Source of the DNA: Dipteris shenzhenensis
Lineage: Eukaryota > Polypodiophyta > Polypodiopsida > Gleicheniales
Length of the DNA: 64,000 nt
Reading direction: 5' to 3' (one strand)
Assembly: GCA_047967505.1 (NCBI GenBank)
Contig: CM106539.1
The notes under the pieces: generated by a model
Told to the model about the DNA's origin: nothing
Database searches by the model: none
The model's input: the letters and a program-made list of their open reading frames with translations, nothing else
Position numbers and translations under genes: made by a program
In this document: piece by piece, positions 22,331 to 33,399 of the stretch
Layout of the letters: the number at the start of each line of letters is the position of its first letter
Position numbering within the stretch: position 1 is the stretch's first letter

Positions 22331-23519
22331 ATCAGCTAGCTCGTTAGGCTTGGTGGACTTCATTCTGCGACTCTGAGCGAGCAGATAGACACCTCAGGCC
22401 AGCAGGGGGAGGTGCCTCGCAGACAAGGTAGCAGAAGGAATTTCAGCACAAGCCCTTCTCATGTTGCACGCAGCAGGTTGAGCAGAGAGTACCAAGCAGG
22501 CTACCTAGACCGACTGCTGTTTTGAGGATGCAGCAGTGTAGGTCTAGTTTTTGGTGAAGACAGTAGTCACATATTCTATGCGAGATAATATCCGCGACTT
22601 ATGTAAGGATCTGGTCATGAAGTGGCAGGAGCGGGTTAGCCAAGTCCAACGGTAATTATACCAATTTTGCAACAACACTGGATATCGATGTACCATCTGA
22701 AGAGACAATGGACTAGCTCACCAACCCCTAGCAGCCCCCTTTGATAATAGCAACATCTATCCTTGGCCACCAAGGGGACACCGTTTTGACACCGAGCCAC
22801 CACATTCCCCTCCCCGCACTTCGACAATAGAAGAAGCCGATTCATCCCGACACCCAATTCGTCCCCGACCTCCCATTAGTCGAAGGCGTCATCGCGACCA
22901 CGAGGCTTCAACCCAAGAGCCTCCGCGTTCGAGCAATGGCTAGTCCCTGCTAGTCTGTGAGGACACGTGCAAGGGTAGCCGAGGCAAGATATTAGCCCTC
23001 GGATTAGGCTAAGGCGCGTGGTCACCGAGCGTTGACCTCGGTTGGAAACGTAGTCGATTGAGCACCGATTTCGTAGCAAAGGTGCAGTGAATCGCGGCCA
23101 TACAGCCAATCAGTAGATGGAGGTTGGCACACCGAGCGCACACTCTTATGGAATGTGGTTCCTTAGGTAGTGATATGATTGTAATAGGCAGAGAAGAGAA
23201 CAAGAGAATAGTGTGCCGAGTTCTCTTCCTTTGACCTGAGTTTGCTAGGATAGGGAGTGTTCACTGCAACATGAGGTGGCTTGGTTGTATCAATAAGAGT
23301 TTGATTCAATAGAAGTAAAGAATCAATGGATTGTCTATTCTATTCAATTCTATTGTGTATACTCCATTGTCTAAGTGTTTAAGTGTGTTCATGACTCGGT
23401 ATTCTCTCGTGATCACACGGTTCTTCTCCAATATCTTCACCGAGCACAGCATCGGGTTGGGTTGTGAACCGAGCATTTATGAGTTAATCGGGTGAGGGAA
23501 CCGCACTGTCAATGGCCCC
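22331..23519. other. non-coding, possibly LTR-like
   Basis: No gene. From about 22940 the sequence has repeated CCGAG phrases (ACCGAGC, GTGCCGAG) and AT-rich parts around 23280-23390 with AATAAGAG, in the style of a plant LTR. I cannot find a matching second copy or target duplication. Confidence 0.3.
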
Positions 23520-23559
23520 CTTCTCAGGATTGACGCCTCACCCTCAAAAAGCTTTTCTC

Positions 23560-23696
23560 TTTATGTATTGGTGTTGTTATGATCATGATTATGGTCTTTT
23601 CTTTTTGTACTCATCATGGGTGTTGATGCCCGTTTACAGGCTCTACCCATCAAATCATTGTATCAGGTTTCTTTTAGTCTCATAGACCTTTTGGTC
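23560..23696 (+). mobile_element. LINE-B 3' end without microsatellite
   Basis: Matches 24900-25030: GGGTGTTGATGC, CTCATAGACC, TTTTGGTCTTCCG. It stops inside the second palindrome of the tail and is followed at once by an internal part of LINE-B2. Confidence 0.65.
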
Positions 23697-25035
23697 TTCC
23701 GCAGTAAGCCTTCGGTTCCACATGAGATAGTCTTGGCCAAGTTCGAGGCATCCCCACTACAGCTAGATGCGGCATTCAAGGTCATCACATATCTGTTCTG
23801 CATTCGACATTATGGATCTTACACCACAGGGCGACGTAGGCTCCCATGGCTGGCTTTACCCTCCTCCATGGCACTGGCAACAAAGGGAGACCCAGGGATC
23901 AGAGGTGCTAGTATGCACATACTCGCAGATGGTTTGAGAGCCTTGGGCTCGATATAGACATATTACCCCCCTCCCAGTAGCGTTGAGGCACCCTCTATCC
24001 TGCTTACCTACCACGAGGTGAAACCAGGTCATACGAGAGTATCTCCTACAACTGTACACATTCAGAACTTGGTTAGCAACACGTGAGCTCCCTGTGAAGC
24101 TTAGCTTCTACAGAGACCACTGCCTATGGATTTCGGAGGAGGGCTTCATTGACCCACCAGGATACACGCATATCCACCTCCCCCACTTCATGAGGATCTC
24201 GATTAGGCAGTTTCGGCACAGTCTTCGTATAGAGAGTGGTCAAGCGGAGGCATACCCAGAGAGGGCCACATCTGTACTCCGTGTGATTCTCGAAAGATCG
24301 AGTCAACGGAGCATTTCACTTTTAGGTGGCCAGTGTACTCTACGAGACCAAAGGTCGGTACCATTGCCTCTTCAGAGACGGTTTTGGCTCCCTACTTAGC
24401 CTCCTATCCTACCCAAACCAGCGGTGCTTGGCAGCTTTCATACATGAGGCCGTGCGGCACAGGGAACGGTTGCTCAAAGCGCGTAGGGGGAACCACGGTA
24501 CACATCTAGACGCTTCTCAAAGTACAATCACAAGTTTTTCCGACCAAATAGCTTTGATTGGGAGTTCTCACAAAGTCGACGACCACGGAGACCCGAGCTA
24601 GAGCCAAAGACACGCCCGACCCGCCAACATACTGAGGCACAGATCATGCTAGGGGACATTACCTCGTCATTTGCTCAACCAAAGGCACAACCCACAGGAG
24701 TGACTATGGCACTTGTTCGCCGCAATGCTACAGCCAGGAGAGCTCAGCAGGTTGTGCATGCCAATAGTTGCCAGCACTCTATCACACGATTTTTGCCCAT
24801 GCAGCACCCTCACATACCGTCTCTCCCCTCCTAGAGTTTACAGTCTTAACGGATTTCCACCTAGAGAGTCTTTTCCTTTTATGTACCAACGCCTTTTATA
24901 GGTAGGACTATGGATTTTTCTCATTATGTATGCATCTTGGGTGTTGATGCTCGTTTAGCGGCTCCACCCATCAATTCATTTTATCAGCTTCTTTCAGTCT
25001 CATAGACCATTTTTTGTCTTCCGAAGACTTTAATA

Positions 25036-25037
<2 letters not shown>
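23697..25037 (+). mobile_element. LINE-B2, 5'-truncated, with intact tail
   Basis: Begins inside ORF2 after the RT (KPSVPHEIVLAKFEASPLQL region), continues through the pre-finger segment and a zinc-finger block near 24270-24370, then 3' UTR and tail TCATAGACC...GGTCTTCCGAAGAC-like sequence (TTGTCTTCCGAAGAC at 25016-25030) and TTTAATA. The 5' truncation is normal for LINE insertions. The tail runs into (CT)n. Confidence 0.8.
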
Positions 25038-25076
<39 letters not shown>

Positions 25077-25123
25077 GAGAGAGAGAGAGAGAGAGAGAGA
25101 AAGAAAGAAAGAAAGAAAGAAAG
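25038..25123. repeat. (CT)n(AG)n(AAAG)n between two LINE-B tails
   Basis: About 38 bases of CT are followed by about 26 bases of AG and then AAAG units. The CT belongs to the tail of the plus-strand LINE-B2 and the AG/AAAG to that of the minus-strand LINE-B1, so the two microsatellites form a long inverted repeat. Confidence 0.9.
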
Positions 25124-26792
25124 TTGTATTAATGTCTTCATGAGACCTCGCGGATCTATAAGACAAGATACAAGATATATGTAACCTATACAAGCCACTG
25201 TGGGCTGAAGAAAAGGGCACACTAAGGCCCTTGTTGAGTGCTAAATCATAAGAATGCAAAAAAACCTAGTACAACTAGTACAAAACATAGTAGGAAAAAG
25301 AGGGCAATCAACTACTCAAAACCAAAGCTCCAAGTACATGTGGAGGCTCTATATAGCTCGGCTCCCTGATGGCCCTCTGATGTGATGCAAAGAGCTCACG
25401 ACTCAGTGTCTGTCAGGCTGTCTCTCGCGGTGGCGAGGTGCGCGCTCTCCTAGATCTCTATATTCGATGGGCTCCATCAAGAGTAATGCCTCGTCTCTGG
25501 TGGTCCCCTCTGAGGAGGGCTGAGATAGGTCAAACCTCAATCGTGCGTGCTCTGGCCGCCCCACGTGTCGTGTGTGGTCTCCGCGTCTCTCGTCTAGCCA
25601 TACCGTGGTGATGACGGGTCTACTGCTGATCCATAGTTCTCTCCTCTCCTCGAGCTCCTCCCCCTTAATCTCATCTAGCGTTGGCTCGGATGCGTAAAAA
25701 TCAATGATGCACGTCTGTGCTCGGTCTAGCTCGATCTCTGGCCTACCGCACAAGGGAATCTATGTGTCTCTGCATCTCAATCAGGTAGAGCCCAATGCAG
25801 ACCTGGTCGAGGAAATGTATCAGCCGTGTGAGTGATCGAAGCCGAGCCCCTCTTGAAAGAGACAATGGTATCACCCTCGGATCTCATACTAGGCCAGACA
25901 CACACATAGAAAATGCTCCTCTGTCTCAACCTCTTCCATCATGCATAGTCTATAGACCTGTTGCTCTCTAGGTATGCCGACCGCTCTCCCAGCCTCAATC
26001 CGCAATTATGGGATGAGACTCGTATCTGTCCAATAGCAATCCGTAAGGCGTGTGAAACTCTCCTATCCTCGAGGTCCTGGGGTCACGATGATGAGACCAT
26101 GCTCTGATATCCTCAGAAAGTGGTCACAATAGAACTGGGTCTTGGTGGTAAACTCCTGATCCCCCCCAAGCCTGAGATGTGTGAAGCTGGAGAAGGTCTA
26201 ACCGTGTGATACGGTTAATCTCATCATGTGGAAGGAGCTCCGGTGGCGCATCCATGCTATACTGAAAGGGGGAGTGCCTATCCATCTAGATACCGTGGCT
26301 ATCAAACCATGTGGACACTCACGCATACCATGCTCTATCAAAGCCTCTCTCTACCAGGCGTCAAGATGACTCCAGTGCCAATCTCGATAATCTCCACTAA
26401 GGTAGGGCCCAAACTCTATGGAGAAATGTCACGGTCTAGAAGAGGGCGTCCACCTGAAGCGGTGTCATGGTGAACTCTACCTATATGATCTAATGGGGAA
26501 CTGAAGGCTTCCTCCGAATCATCCTAGATCCCATGATCACCTGTAGCCTCTCAAATCCCTTCTAGTCAGTAGCTGAAAGGTCACTCGCCCAAAAAGGTAT
26601 TGCATACATGGCGGTCGGTCTCACGAGAGTGTCAAAGAGCCAGCCCTTCGTTGGTGGATCCTGGAAATGCGCCTGGAAGCACTGTCTCTCTAATCAAGCC
26701 AGGGCCCCCTTCCCTCATATGAGTCGCGCTCTGGCAGCATGGGTCATCGTGAAGCCTAGTCTCATGAATACCGCCCCTAGGTATGTGTAAGA

Positions 26793-27434
26793 CTACGCTC
26801 TCTCCACTGGCTCCCCATGGTAAGTGAAACTATGTTGACGTCGATATTGATGAAGCACTGCTTGGGATGTGTTGAAGATCATAACCTTGGTTTTCCCAAG
26901 GTTGACTGTCAGGTCCCTCTCTCTATAGAACATCTCCAAGGCCTCCAAGTGTTTCTGCAAACCCTCAACTGAGGACGAAATGAGGACTATGTCATCTGCA
27001 CATAGTAGTATCTGCACCATCAAATCAACCAATAGGGAGCCCTCTCCTCCTAGGCGATCAACAAAGGATGTGATCTCATCAATGTATAGCTCGAAGAGAG
27101 TCGGTGAGAGGGGGCAACCTTGCTTCACCCCTATGGTGTTGTCAGCCCAATCTGATAGCCCCCCAGGAATGCGGACTCGCCCTCTAACGGACTCGTATAG
27201 ACTAATCACTCCCCAGATCATGACCTCTGGGAGATGTAGCTCCTATAGTCGCCTGATCAGGCGAGAGCGAGGGACTAAGGAGCATGCATGCCAAATCTCT
27301 CGGTCCATGACGGGAATGGGCCGTTTCCCCTCTAATAGGAGTCCCCAGTCGATAGTCGGGTCTCCCCCTCGAAAAGATCCGACCACCTCATCAACCCTGC
27401 GAGTGAGAAAAGTCCACTTCTTACGTCGTGTCAT
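26793..27434 (-). pseudogene. LINE-B1 reverse transcriptase fragment
   Basis: Continuous for 142 codons (27221-26793): GVKQGCPLSPTLFELYIDEI, then LLCADDIVLIS (CADD in place of YADD), then NLGKTKVMIFNTS. The Y-to-C change sits next to the catalytic aspartates and could weaken the enzyme. The N-terminal RT motifs are lost by deletion; upstream at 27434-27280 only linker sequence (FLTRRVDEVV) is present. Confidence 0.8.
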
Positions 27435-27925
27435 CCGACGTCAGATGCGATGCGCCTTAGATGATGTCAGGTGTGCTAGGGCCTGCTTGCGTGTGAGGTG
27501 AGCTCTAATCTCCTTACACTCATCATCGTACCAAGGGTTCTGAGGCATCTTCCCAACTGGGGCATGTGTGGGTCGAGTCGTAGGGAAAGATATGATGGCA
27601 GCCTTGTGCACCACTGAAGCCAAAGTGGCTCAAACCTGAGCAAGGTCTACCTCTGCTCCGTGTAGGGTCGGAAGCTCTCGAGCTAAGTGACTCACGTAAA
27701 TTGGATCGAGGGTCCGGTCAAAGTGAACATGGGTCCGGGTGGACGCATGGAGGACTCTCTCTGTGACTGGCCTGGTAGCGGAAATACAGAATGTCAGGTG
27801 TATGAGTGATCAGCCCTGAGTGGGAGAGGGAGTACTACAAAGTCGTGAATCTGAGATGCGAAGGCAAGGGAGCCCATCAGGTAGTCCACTGTGTTTGTCC
27901 GCCCTCCATGTGGGAAACAAGTGAG

Positions 27926-28600
27926 TCACCCGGATGATGGCCATCTCTGAAGGCCATTGTATATGATCAGATCATATACTGCTCCCATAGAAAGTAGGTG
28001 CCGCCCATACCTTGTCACGTGTGGAGAATCTGATGAGTGTCTCGCTATCCCGAGCTCAACTAAATCTAACTCTGGTACTATGAGGGAAACGGATGCAAAG
28101 TCAAGTAGTCCCACCTGGTTGTCCCCTGTGCGTGCATTGAAGTCACCAAGGAGGAGGGTATCACCCTGTCTAGAGAACTCTGTGATATCATCATGTATAC
28201 TCTCATACGGGCTATTCCATTCTGTGGCAACCTCACGTGCATAGGATGATGTATCCGGAGAAAAGTAGCACACCGTGATGAAGATCGGTCGTGCCTCTGG
28301 TATCTGGACTCTAATCCACATGTGCCATGCATGTTCCTCTTTCCTAACCACTGAAGGGAGTGGCCTGAGAGATGATTCGAAGAGGACAGCCACACCCCCA
28401 GAGCCTCGTAATCCACTATCCCTCCTCAGTTCCCTCCTATGGGCAGAATCCCATGTGTATCCTGTCACGGTGGGCAGCCCTCTCTCTGGGCTCTCATGTG
28501 TCTCAGTATACAAAACTATGTCCATGTCAGTGTATGTCTACCAAAGGGTGCCATTGCAGTTCCAAACCACCATTTTCAAGCCCCCATGTGCCCTCTTCCC
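27926..28600 (-). pseudogene. LINE-B1 endonuclease
   Basis: Starts LKMVVWNCNGTLW near 28580. A 199-codon open stretch (28525-27926) holds ETHESPERGLPTVTGYTW, MWIRVQIPEARPIFITVCYF and DTLLLGDFNARTGDNQVGLL; the GDFNART box is intact here. The N-terminal part has two stops. The C-terminal SDH region is frameshifted. Confidence 0.8.
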
Positions 28601-28615
28601 CTGGGTATGATACCG

Positions 28616-29638
28616 TCATGTGCTTTCTATTTCTCCTTCTTCTCTTCCTTCCCTTTGTCTCCTATCTCCTCTCTCTCTGATAATCACTTTTCCATCCCTA
28701 TAGGCAGCCCATTTACCTGCATCTCTTGCTGCCATAACCCGAACCATTCCCTCTCTCCGATGTTCCTGCTGCAGCAGCAGCAGTGTGAGGTCATCATCCA
28801 AGTATATTCCGGTCCCCTTCAAGGTTGCCCTCATACTCATGAGAGTAGACCTGTCCACAGTTGTTCGGAGTTTCATTACAAGGGGTCTTGTTGGGGCCTC
28901 AACTTTACCAACCCTCCATGCTGTCTCACATGTGAGGTTGACTCCCATTTTGGTGAATAAAATCTTGGCATCTGACATGGGGGTGTCTCCAACTGTTAAG
29001 CCTCTGACTAAGACATTTAAAGCCTTGTGGTTCCTTCTTTTCTCTTCCTCTAGAGCTTCAGAGATGATCTATTCCTTGGGGGCTGCTGCACCTTTCTTAA
29101 CCACATTCTTCCATTCTAGCATATCTGCATTCCCTTTAGTGATTTGCTATGTAAACTCAGCATGCTTCCCTTGTATGGTAGTTTGCAAGGCTGCCATCTC
29201 CTTCTTGAGCTTTTCATTCTCAAATTTCAGCACTTCCATTGCATTGCACATCCCTTCCGGTGTCCCTTGCATGTCCCTTAGTTGCTGTAATTCTGTCCCC
29301 ATGGTTTGCATTTTGTCATTGAGGCTATTCTTTTCCGCTTCCCATATTTCTTTTTCCTTCTCCCATTCATCTTTCTTCCTTTTCTCCCTCTTCCATTCCT
29401 CTTGCATACACCCTCCTTGTTTCTTGATTTCATTCAATGTTTTGTCAATGTGTGCTTTTTCTGCCAACAATGCCGCATTGGTGGTCTCGAGGCTATCTAC
29501 TTTCTCAATCAAAGCCATACTAATTTTACTGAGGTGAGTCAAGACCTCGGAAGTATTCTTGGGTGGTGAACCTGCCATGTAGGCTGTCATTGCACTTTCG
29601 AGAGCTTTTACATAACTCCGTGTTGTCATGACCAACAA
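28616..29638 (-). pseudogene. LINE-B1 ORF1, coiled-coil L1-like protein
   Basis: Residues 1-165 are rich in Glu and Lys with heptad patterns (LSKISMALIEKVDSL, KREKRKKDEWEKEKEIW, LKFENEKLKKEMAALQ), a clear coiled coil. A stop then interrupts, and the second half contains AWRVGKVEAPTRPLVMKL, GTGIYLDDDLTLL and YRDGKVII, like the RNA-binding and C-terminal domains of L1 ORF1p. Two stops (near 29147 and 29070) split it; the second is TAG before IISEALEEE. It has no zinc knuckle, unlike LINE-A ORF1. L1 ORF1p forms trimers through its coiled coil; the same is likely here. Confidence 0.8.
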
Positions 29639-29640
29639 AG

Positions 29641-30129
29641 CGTTTGCTGTTCACTGTTCACTGTTTATTTCATGTTCCAGAAAGATATAATTAAGGAGAA
29701 AGATAGCATCCCAAATGTCCTCTTCTCTGGCAATTTCGGAAAGCAGATTTTACTGATTTTTCTGCTCTTTTTTGTAGGCCCTTCTTGGTTGGACTCTGTG
29801 GGTTTGTCCACCACCTAAGGGCTGCCCAGAGCAACCCTTGAGCTGCCAATAAAACCGCAGCAACTCACGGGAGGGGTGGCTGAAAGCCCTGGCACAGGTT
29901 ACTGCATCTCACGATGAGCTCACAGGGGCTAGGAGCCTCGGTTTCGATAGCACAAGGAGCTCACGGGGGGCATAGATCCCTGGCGCAATTCACGAACAGC
30001 CCGGGGGCCTTGGGGCCCTGTTTGCAGATTGCAGGGGACCTTGGATCCCTGCTTGCAGGGGGCCTTGGGGCACTGGTACAGAGTCGTTGGAGGCACATAC
30101 ACTGGAGCCAGCTCCGAGAGCTGGTTAGT
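29641..30129. other. no gene recognised
   Basis: Non-coding sequence upstream of LINE-B1 ORF1. The first part may be its 5' UTR. From about 29870 it becomes G-rich. Confidence 0.4.
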
Positions 30130-30345
30130 TGCTGGCGGGGATAGCTAAGCGCTGGCGGGGATCGGGCTGGAGTGGCTGATGGGTGACGGAGGTAGTTGCG
30201 AGCGATTGAAGGCTGGCGCGGTGGATGAGGGGTGGCGGGGGGGGCTGAGGACTGGTCCGGGTGGCTGAGGACTGGCGCGGGTGGCCGGTGACTGAGGGAT
30301 GGCAGGGGGGGAGTTGGCAAGGGGGCTGAGGGGTGGCGGGGGGCT
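30130..30345. repeat. G-rich degenerate repeat
   Basis: Degenerate units of GCTGAGGACTGGCGCGGGTG type repeat about ten times, with several runs of 5-8 G. Composition resembles 15841-16345 but the unit differs. Confidence 0.8.
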
Positions 30346-30465
30346 GTGAGAGAGAGAGAGAGAGAGAATAATAATAATAATAATAATAATATATTATCGT
30401 CCTCTGAAGACCAAAAATCGGCCTATGGGACCTGAAACAATACAAAACCTTACATACATAAAGAC

Positions 30466-30502
<37 letters not shown>
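30346..30502 (-). repeat. microsatellites with minus-strand LINE-B tail
   Basis: (GA)n at 30350-30368, (AAT)n to about 30392, then on the minus strand CCCATAGGCC-GATTTT-TGGTCTTCAGAGGAC, a diverged LINE-B tail, and another (GA)n at 30470-30501. The tail here is joined to an AAT repeat rather than CT. Confidence 0.6.
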
Positions 30503-30504
<2 letters not shown>

Positions 30505-30675
30505 GCAAGAGTATACAATATACAACTATCATAATTAACAAACTCATTTGCATTGTAGCCTAGCTCGTGAAGAAGGGTAATCGGGTTTTTTCCCATAACA
30601 CATATCCCCCTTGATGATGTGACTTTTACAGTTGTTAGCCTACCTTTTTCCATAAGAGTAAGCTTATGCCCCAGA

Positions 30676-31983
30676 GAGCAATGGATCTGCACGCTATGTA
30701 CGCTGGGGGTGGTTGAGAAAAAGGAGCCTTTTCTTTGTGCTTGTGCAACCTACTATGAGATCCGGGGGCGCTACCACTGTCTCTACATGGAGGGAAGTGG
30801 CTTTGGTCCACTATCACGACTAATCCATTCCCATAACTAGGTTTGCATTGGGCTTTATCCGATGGAGATGTGCTGGCACTAAGAGACAATACTACGACAG
30901 ATCAGAGAGCAGCAGGAGGTGGCTGGATCATAGGACGTAGAGGCTAACCGAGCACAACACCGCATCACAGACTTCTACACATTTGAGTCATCCCCAGGAC
31001 ACAGTGGAGTGGAGGAGGAGGAGCTAGCTGACATGAGGGCAGCCTGGATCAGCAGAGAGAGCCAACACCGTGCCGCCGAGAGAGGGACACAAAGACCACG
31101 CTCGAGACAAAGATTGCCCAGAGCACATTCTATTGAGGTCCGACCTATCACAGTGTTCCTCAAGGGGACCCAACAGAGATGAGGGCTCACTCCGGACATA
31201 GCCTAGAGAGCTCGGAGATCATGTCCCCCATCATAGCGTGAGATAGCTCGACAGACACAGACACGAAATATTTTCACAGCTCACCAGAGAGCCATTGCTG
31301 TGCCAAGCTTCGGTTACTAAGTCCCAGCTCCGAGATTGACTTGATTTCAGTTTGTACTTGATAGATTGACTTGACTTAGTTTGTACTTGATTGATTATGA
31401 TTTTGCTAGCATAGATTGGTACTCAACAAGGGCCCTAGCGCGCCCTTTGCTCCACCCCCTTGAGGCTTGTATAAGTTTTCCTTTTCTCTAGACTTTGTCC
31501 CATAGGCTCGCGAGGCATAGTTGCCAGGGAACCTCGTTCCCTAGCTATGGAATGCTGGAACAGCATTCCCTTCAGAAATGGTTATGGAACGCCTATGGAA
31601 TGTCAGACTTCTGGAACGGCTACGAAACGCTAGAGAACATCCATGGAACATCTAGGGAACGTTCCCTATGCCATTCCCCAACCTAAGTCTTGTCTATCAT
31701 TAGGATTTTGTTTATCTACTAAGTTCCTCTCTCCAAATTTGGAGTCCAGATTCATCTATCATCAAGATTTTGTTTATGTCCCGACATCCTGACTCCAAAT
31801 TTTGTCCAAAAGCAGTTGTACAGATAATGTGTTTTTTAATGAGTATGGTGATGTGGCGTTCCCTTCCCGTTCAAGCCCCCTAGGATTTTGGCATTCTCGT
31901 TCCCTAGCGGGTTGGCATTCTGTTGGCGTGCATGTTCCCTGATAACTATGCCACGAGGCCTCCCGTGGATGTTAAGACATCTT
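30676..31983 (+). mobile_element. LINE-B1 3' fragment, split by a MITE
   Basis: Starts just before the zinc-finger block (LCTLG...FLCACATYYEIRGRYHCL) and runs to the 3' tail. The tail is broken: its left half ends at 31515 (CCCATAGGCTCGCGAGG) and resumes at 31959 (CCTCCCGTGGATGTTAAGAC), with a hAT-like element between. A similar sequence of about 60 bases (CCCTTGATGATGTGACTTT...) lies at 30611-30675 and again from 31984, probably an old target duplication. Confidence 0.8.
31516..31950. mobile_element. hAT-like MITE, 435 bp
   Basis: Terminal inverted repeats CATAGTTGCCAGGGAAC and GTTCCCTGATAACTATG match at 15 of 17 positions. Flanking 8-bp sequences TCGCGAGG and CCACGAGG differ by two transitions and look like a decayed 8-bp target duplication, as made by hAT transposases. 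Removing the element and one copy restores the LINE-B tail. The interior has many GGAAC/GTTCC words near both ends, like hAT subterminal sites. It codes for nothing, so an autonomous hAT elsewhere must have moved it. Confidence 0.75.
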
Positions 31984-32043
31984 TCTTTCCCTTGATGATG
32001 TGACTTTACAGCTCTTAGTCTACATTTTGTAAGCCTTTGCCCT

Positions 32044-32944
32044 ATGAGTAAACTTTTTCTTCCCTCTTTGTCACCTCTTTTGTACAATACAATTATTCTG
32101 TTGATGCGCCTATTAAATAATCAACCCTGCAAACACCATATCATTCCTTGATGTCAATGTTGCAGCATACTACAATGTCTTTAATGTTGCAGCACACTAC
32201 GATGTATTTAATGGGGTGTTGCAGAAAACAATCATACAGCTTCATATTCCAAGAAACTAGCCCTCCTTCGATCTTCTTGTAATCTTTCTGTGTCCTGTTA
32301 TCATGATAAAAAATGCAAACCATGTATTATAATCATGCTAGAAAACCTAACAATAGTGCAAATCAGATTACACCTAAAAACATGAAACATTGTTTATCAC
32401 TCCAACTTCCCACCAAAACAAAAGCCACTTGAGGAAAATCCAATCTCCTAACAAATGAGAATAGATATCATTAAAATGGAGGCACCTTCAACACAATAGA
32501 CGCAAAATATTTCTGAAAATTATTCTACCTCAGCTTTCGGGGGAACCGAATATCCAGCTAAAAGATGGATCTACTTATAATTTTTGCATCTAAGTTTAAG
32601 CGCTTGTGTGTATTTTCATAATGATTATAGACTTATAGTGCCATGAATATCCCCAGCTTGAATAACCAACACCTCAAGACGTGCCTGAAAACTAGATGCT
32701 CTCTATGGGAGACTTGACCCACACCTTACTTGCTTTAATCTCATACTTGTACAATTGGTCCTTTATTTGTATCCTCGCCCTTGACTTGTTGCAGTAAGGC
32801 CCCATCTTACTTTCTTACTTCCTTTTTAAGATTGGGACTAGTTACTGAAACACATGAAGATTTGTAGACTGTTTGGAATTGTGGTGCAATCCCTAAACCA
32901 TTTTTTAGCTAAGTGAAACACATGACCTGAATTCTAAATGCCTC
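32044..32944. other. no gene recognised
   Basis: AT-rich, non-coding in all frames. A TGTTGCAGCA phrase is repeated near 32160-32220. No transposon ends are visible. Confidence 0.5.
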
Positions 32945-33068
32945 TGTAAATGTGCTTTTCTGAGACCGGTTGCCTCCTTTTCAGTACAGCCTCGACGCTC
33001 CACCATCTCCCCTCTCCCCCACTGACCAGGAGGTCAACCGGCTCATTCGAGCGGATCTGACACCTGGC
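32945..33068 (+). mobile_element. LINE-B2 short internal fragment
   Basis: Matches the segment before the zinc finger in other B2 copies (RLPPFQYSLDAP, then DQEVNRLIRADL). It ends abruptly against a LINE-A fragment in the opposite orientation. Confidence 0.65.
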
Positions 33069-33320
33069 GGACGTGGTTTCTTCACTCCGAGCTTGCATTC
33101 TAGCAACAAAAGCATCTCATGCATAATCAATATCAATATGGCTCCGATGCAAAAGAGGCTCAATGGCATGACAAACATTGCTTTGTATGCACCATGTTCC
33201 AAGTAACTGTTATTACTAAGAAGCCCTCTTTGTGACAACCTATCAAGTGGCATTTCATCAAGAGAGATCCTCAACCATAAAGGGGCATGATCAGAACCCA
33301 TGCTGAATCGTAAGTCTGAT
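33069..33320 (-). mobile_element. LINE-A endonuclease fragment
   Basis: The minus strand reads SDHAPLWLRISLDEMPLDRL and NNSYLEHGAYKAM, closely like the end of the LINE-A1 endonuclease (SDHAPLWLRLSYYDMPDDRL). It contains the SDH catalytic motif but nothing else of the element. Confidence 0.75.
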
Positions 33321-33399
33321 CATACATAATCAAATTAAATACATCTGGATGTAACAATAAAAAGAAAAGGACTGGAGCGGAGCGGAATCCTCCGTATGT

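Larger units (their letters stand above)
25124..29640 (-). mobile_element. LINE-B1, near complete from ORF1 to tail
   Basis: On the minus strand: ORF1 (29638-28616), endonuclease (about 28590-27926), linker, RT (27434-26793), pre-finger segment, zinc finger near 25990-25870, 3' UTR and hairpin tail at about 25170-25124. A deletion near 27275 removes the N-terminal RT motifs by joining HAC...SL to RSRLIRR. It is the most complete LINE-B in the window, but not functional. The 5' limit is set at the ORF1 start because no boundary is visible upstream. Confidence 0.85.
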
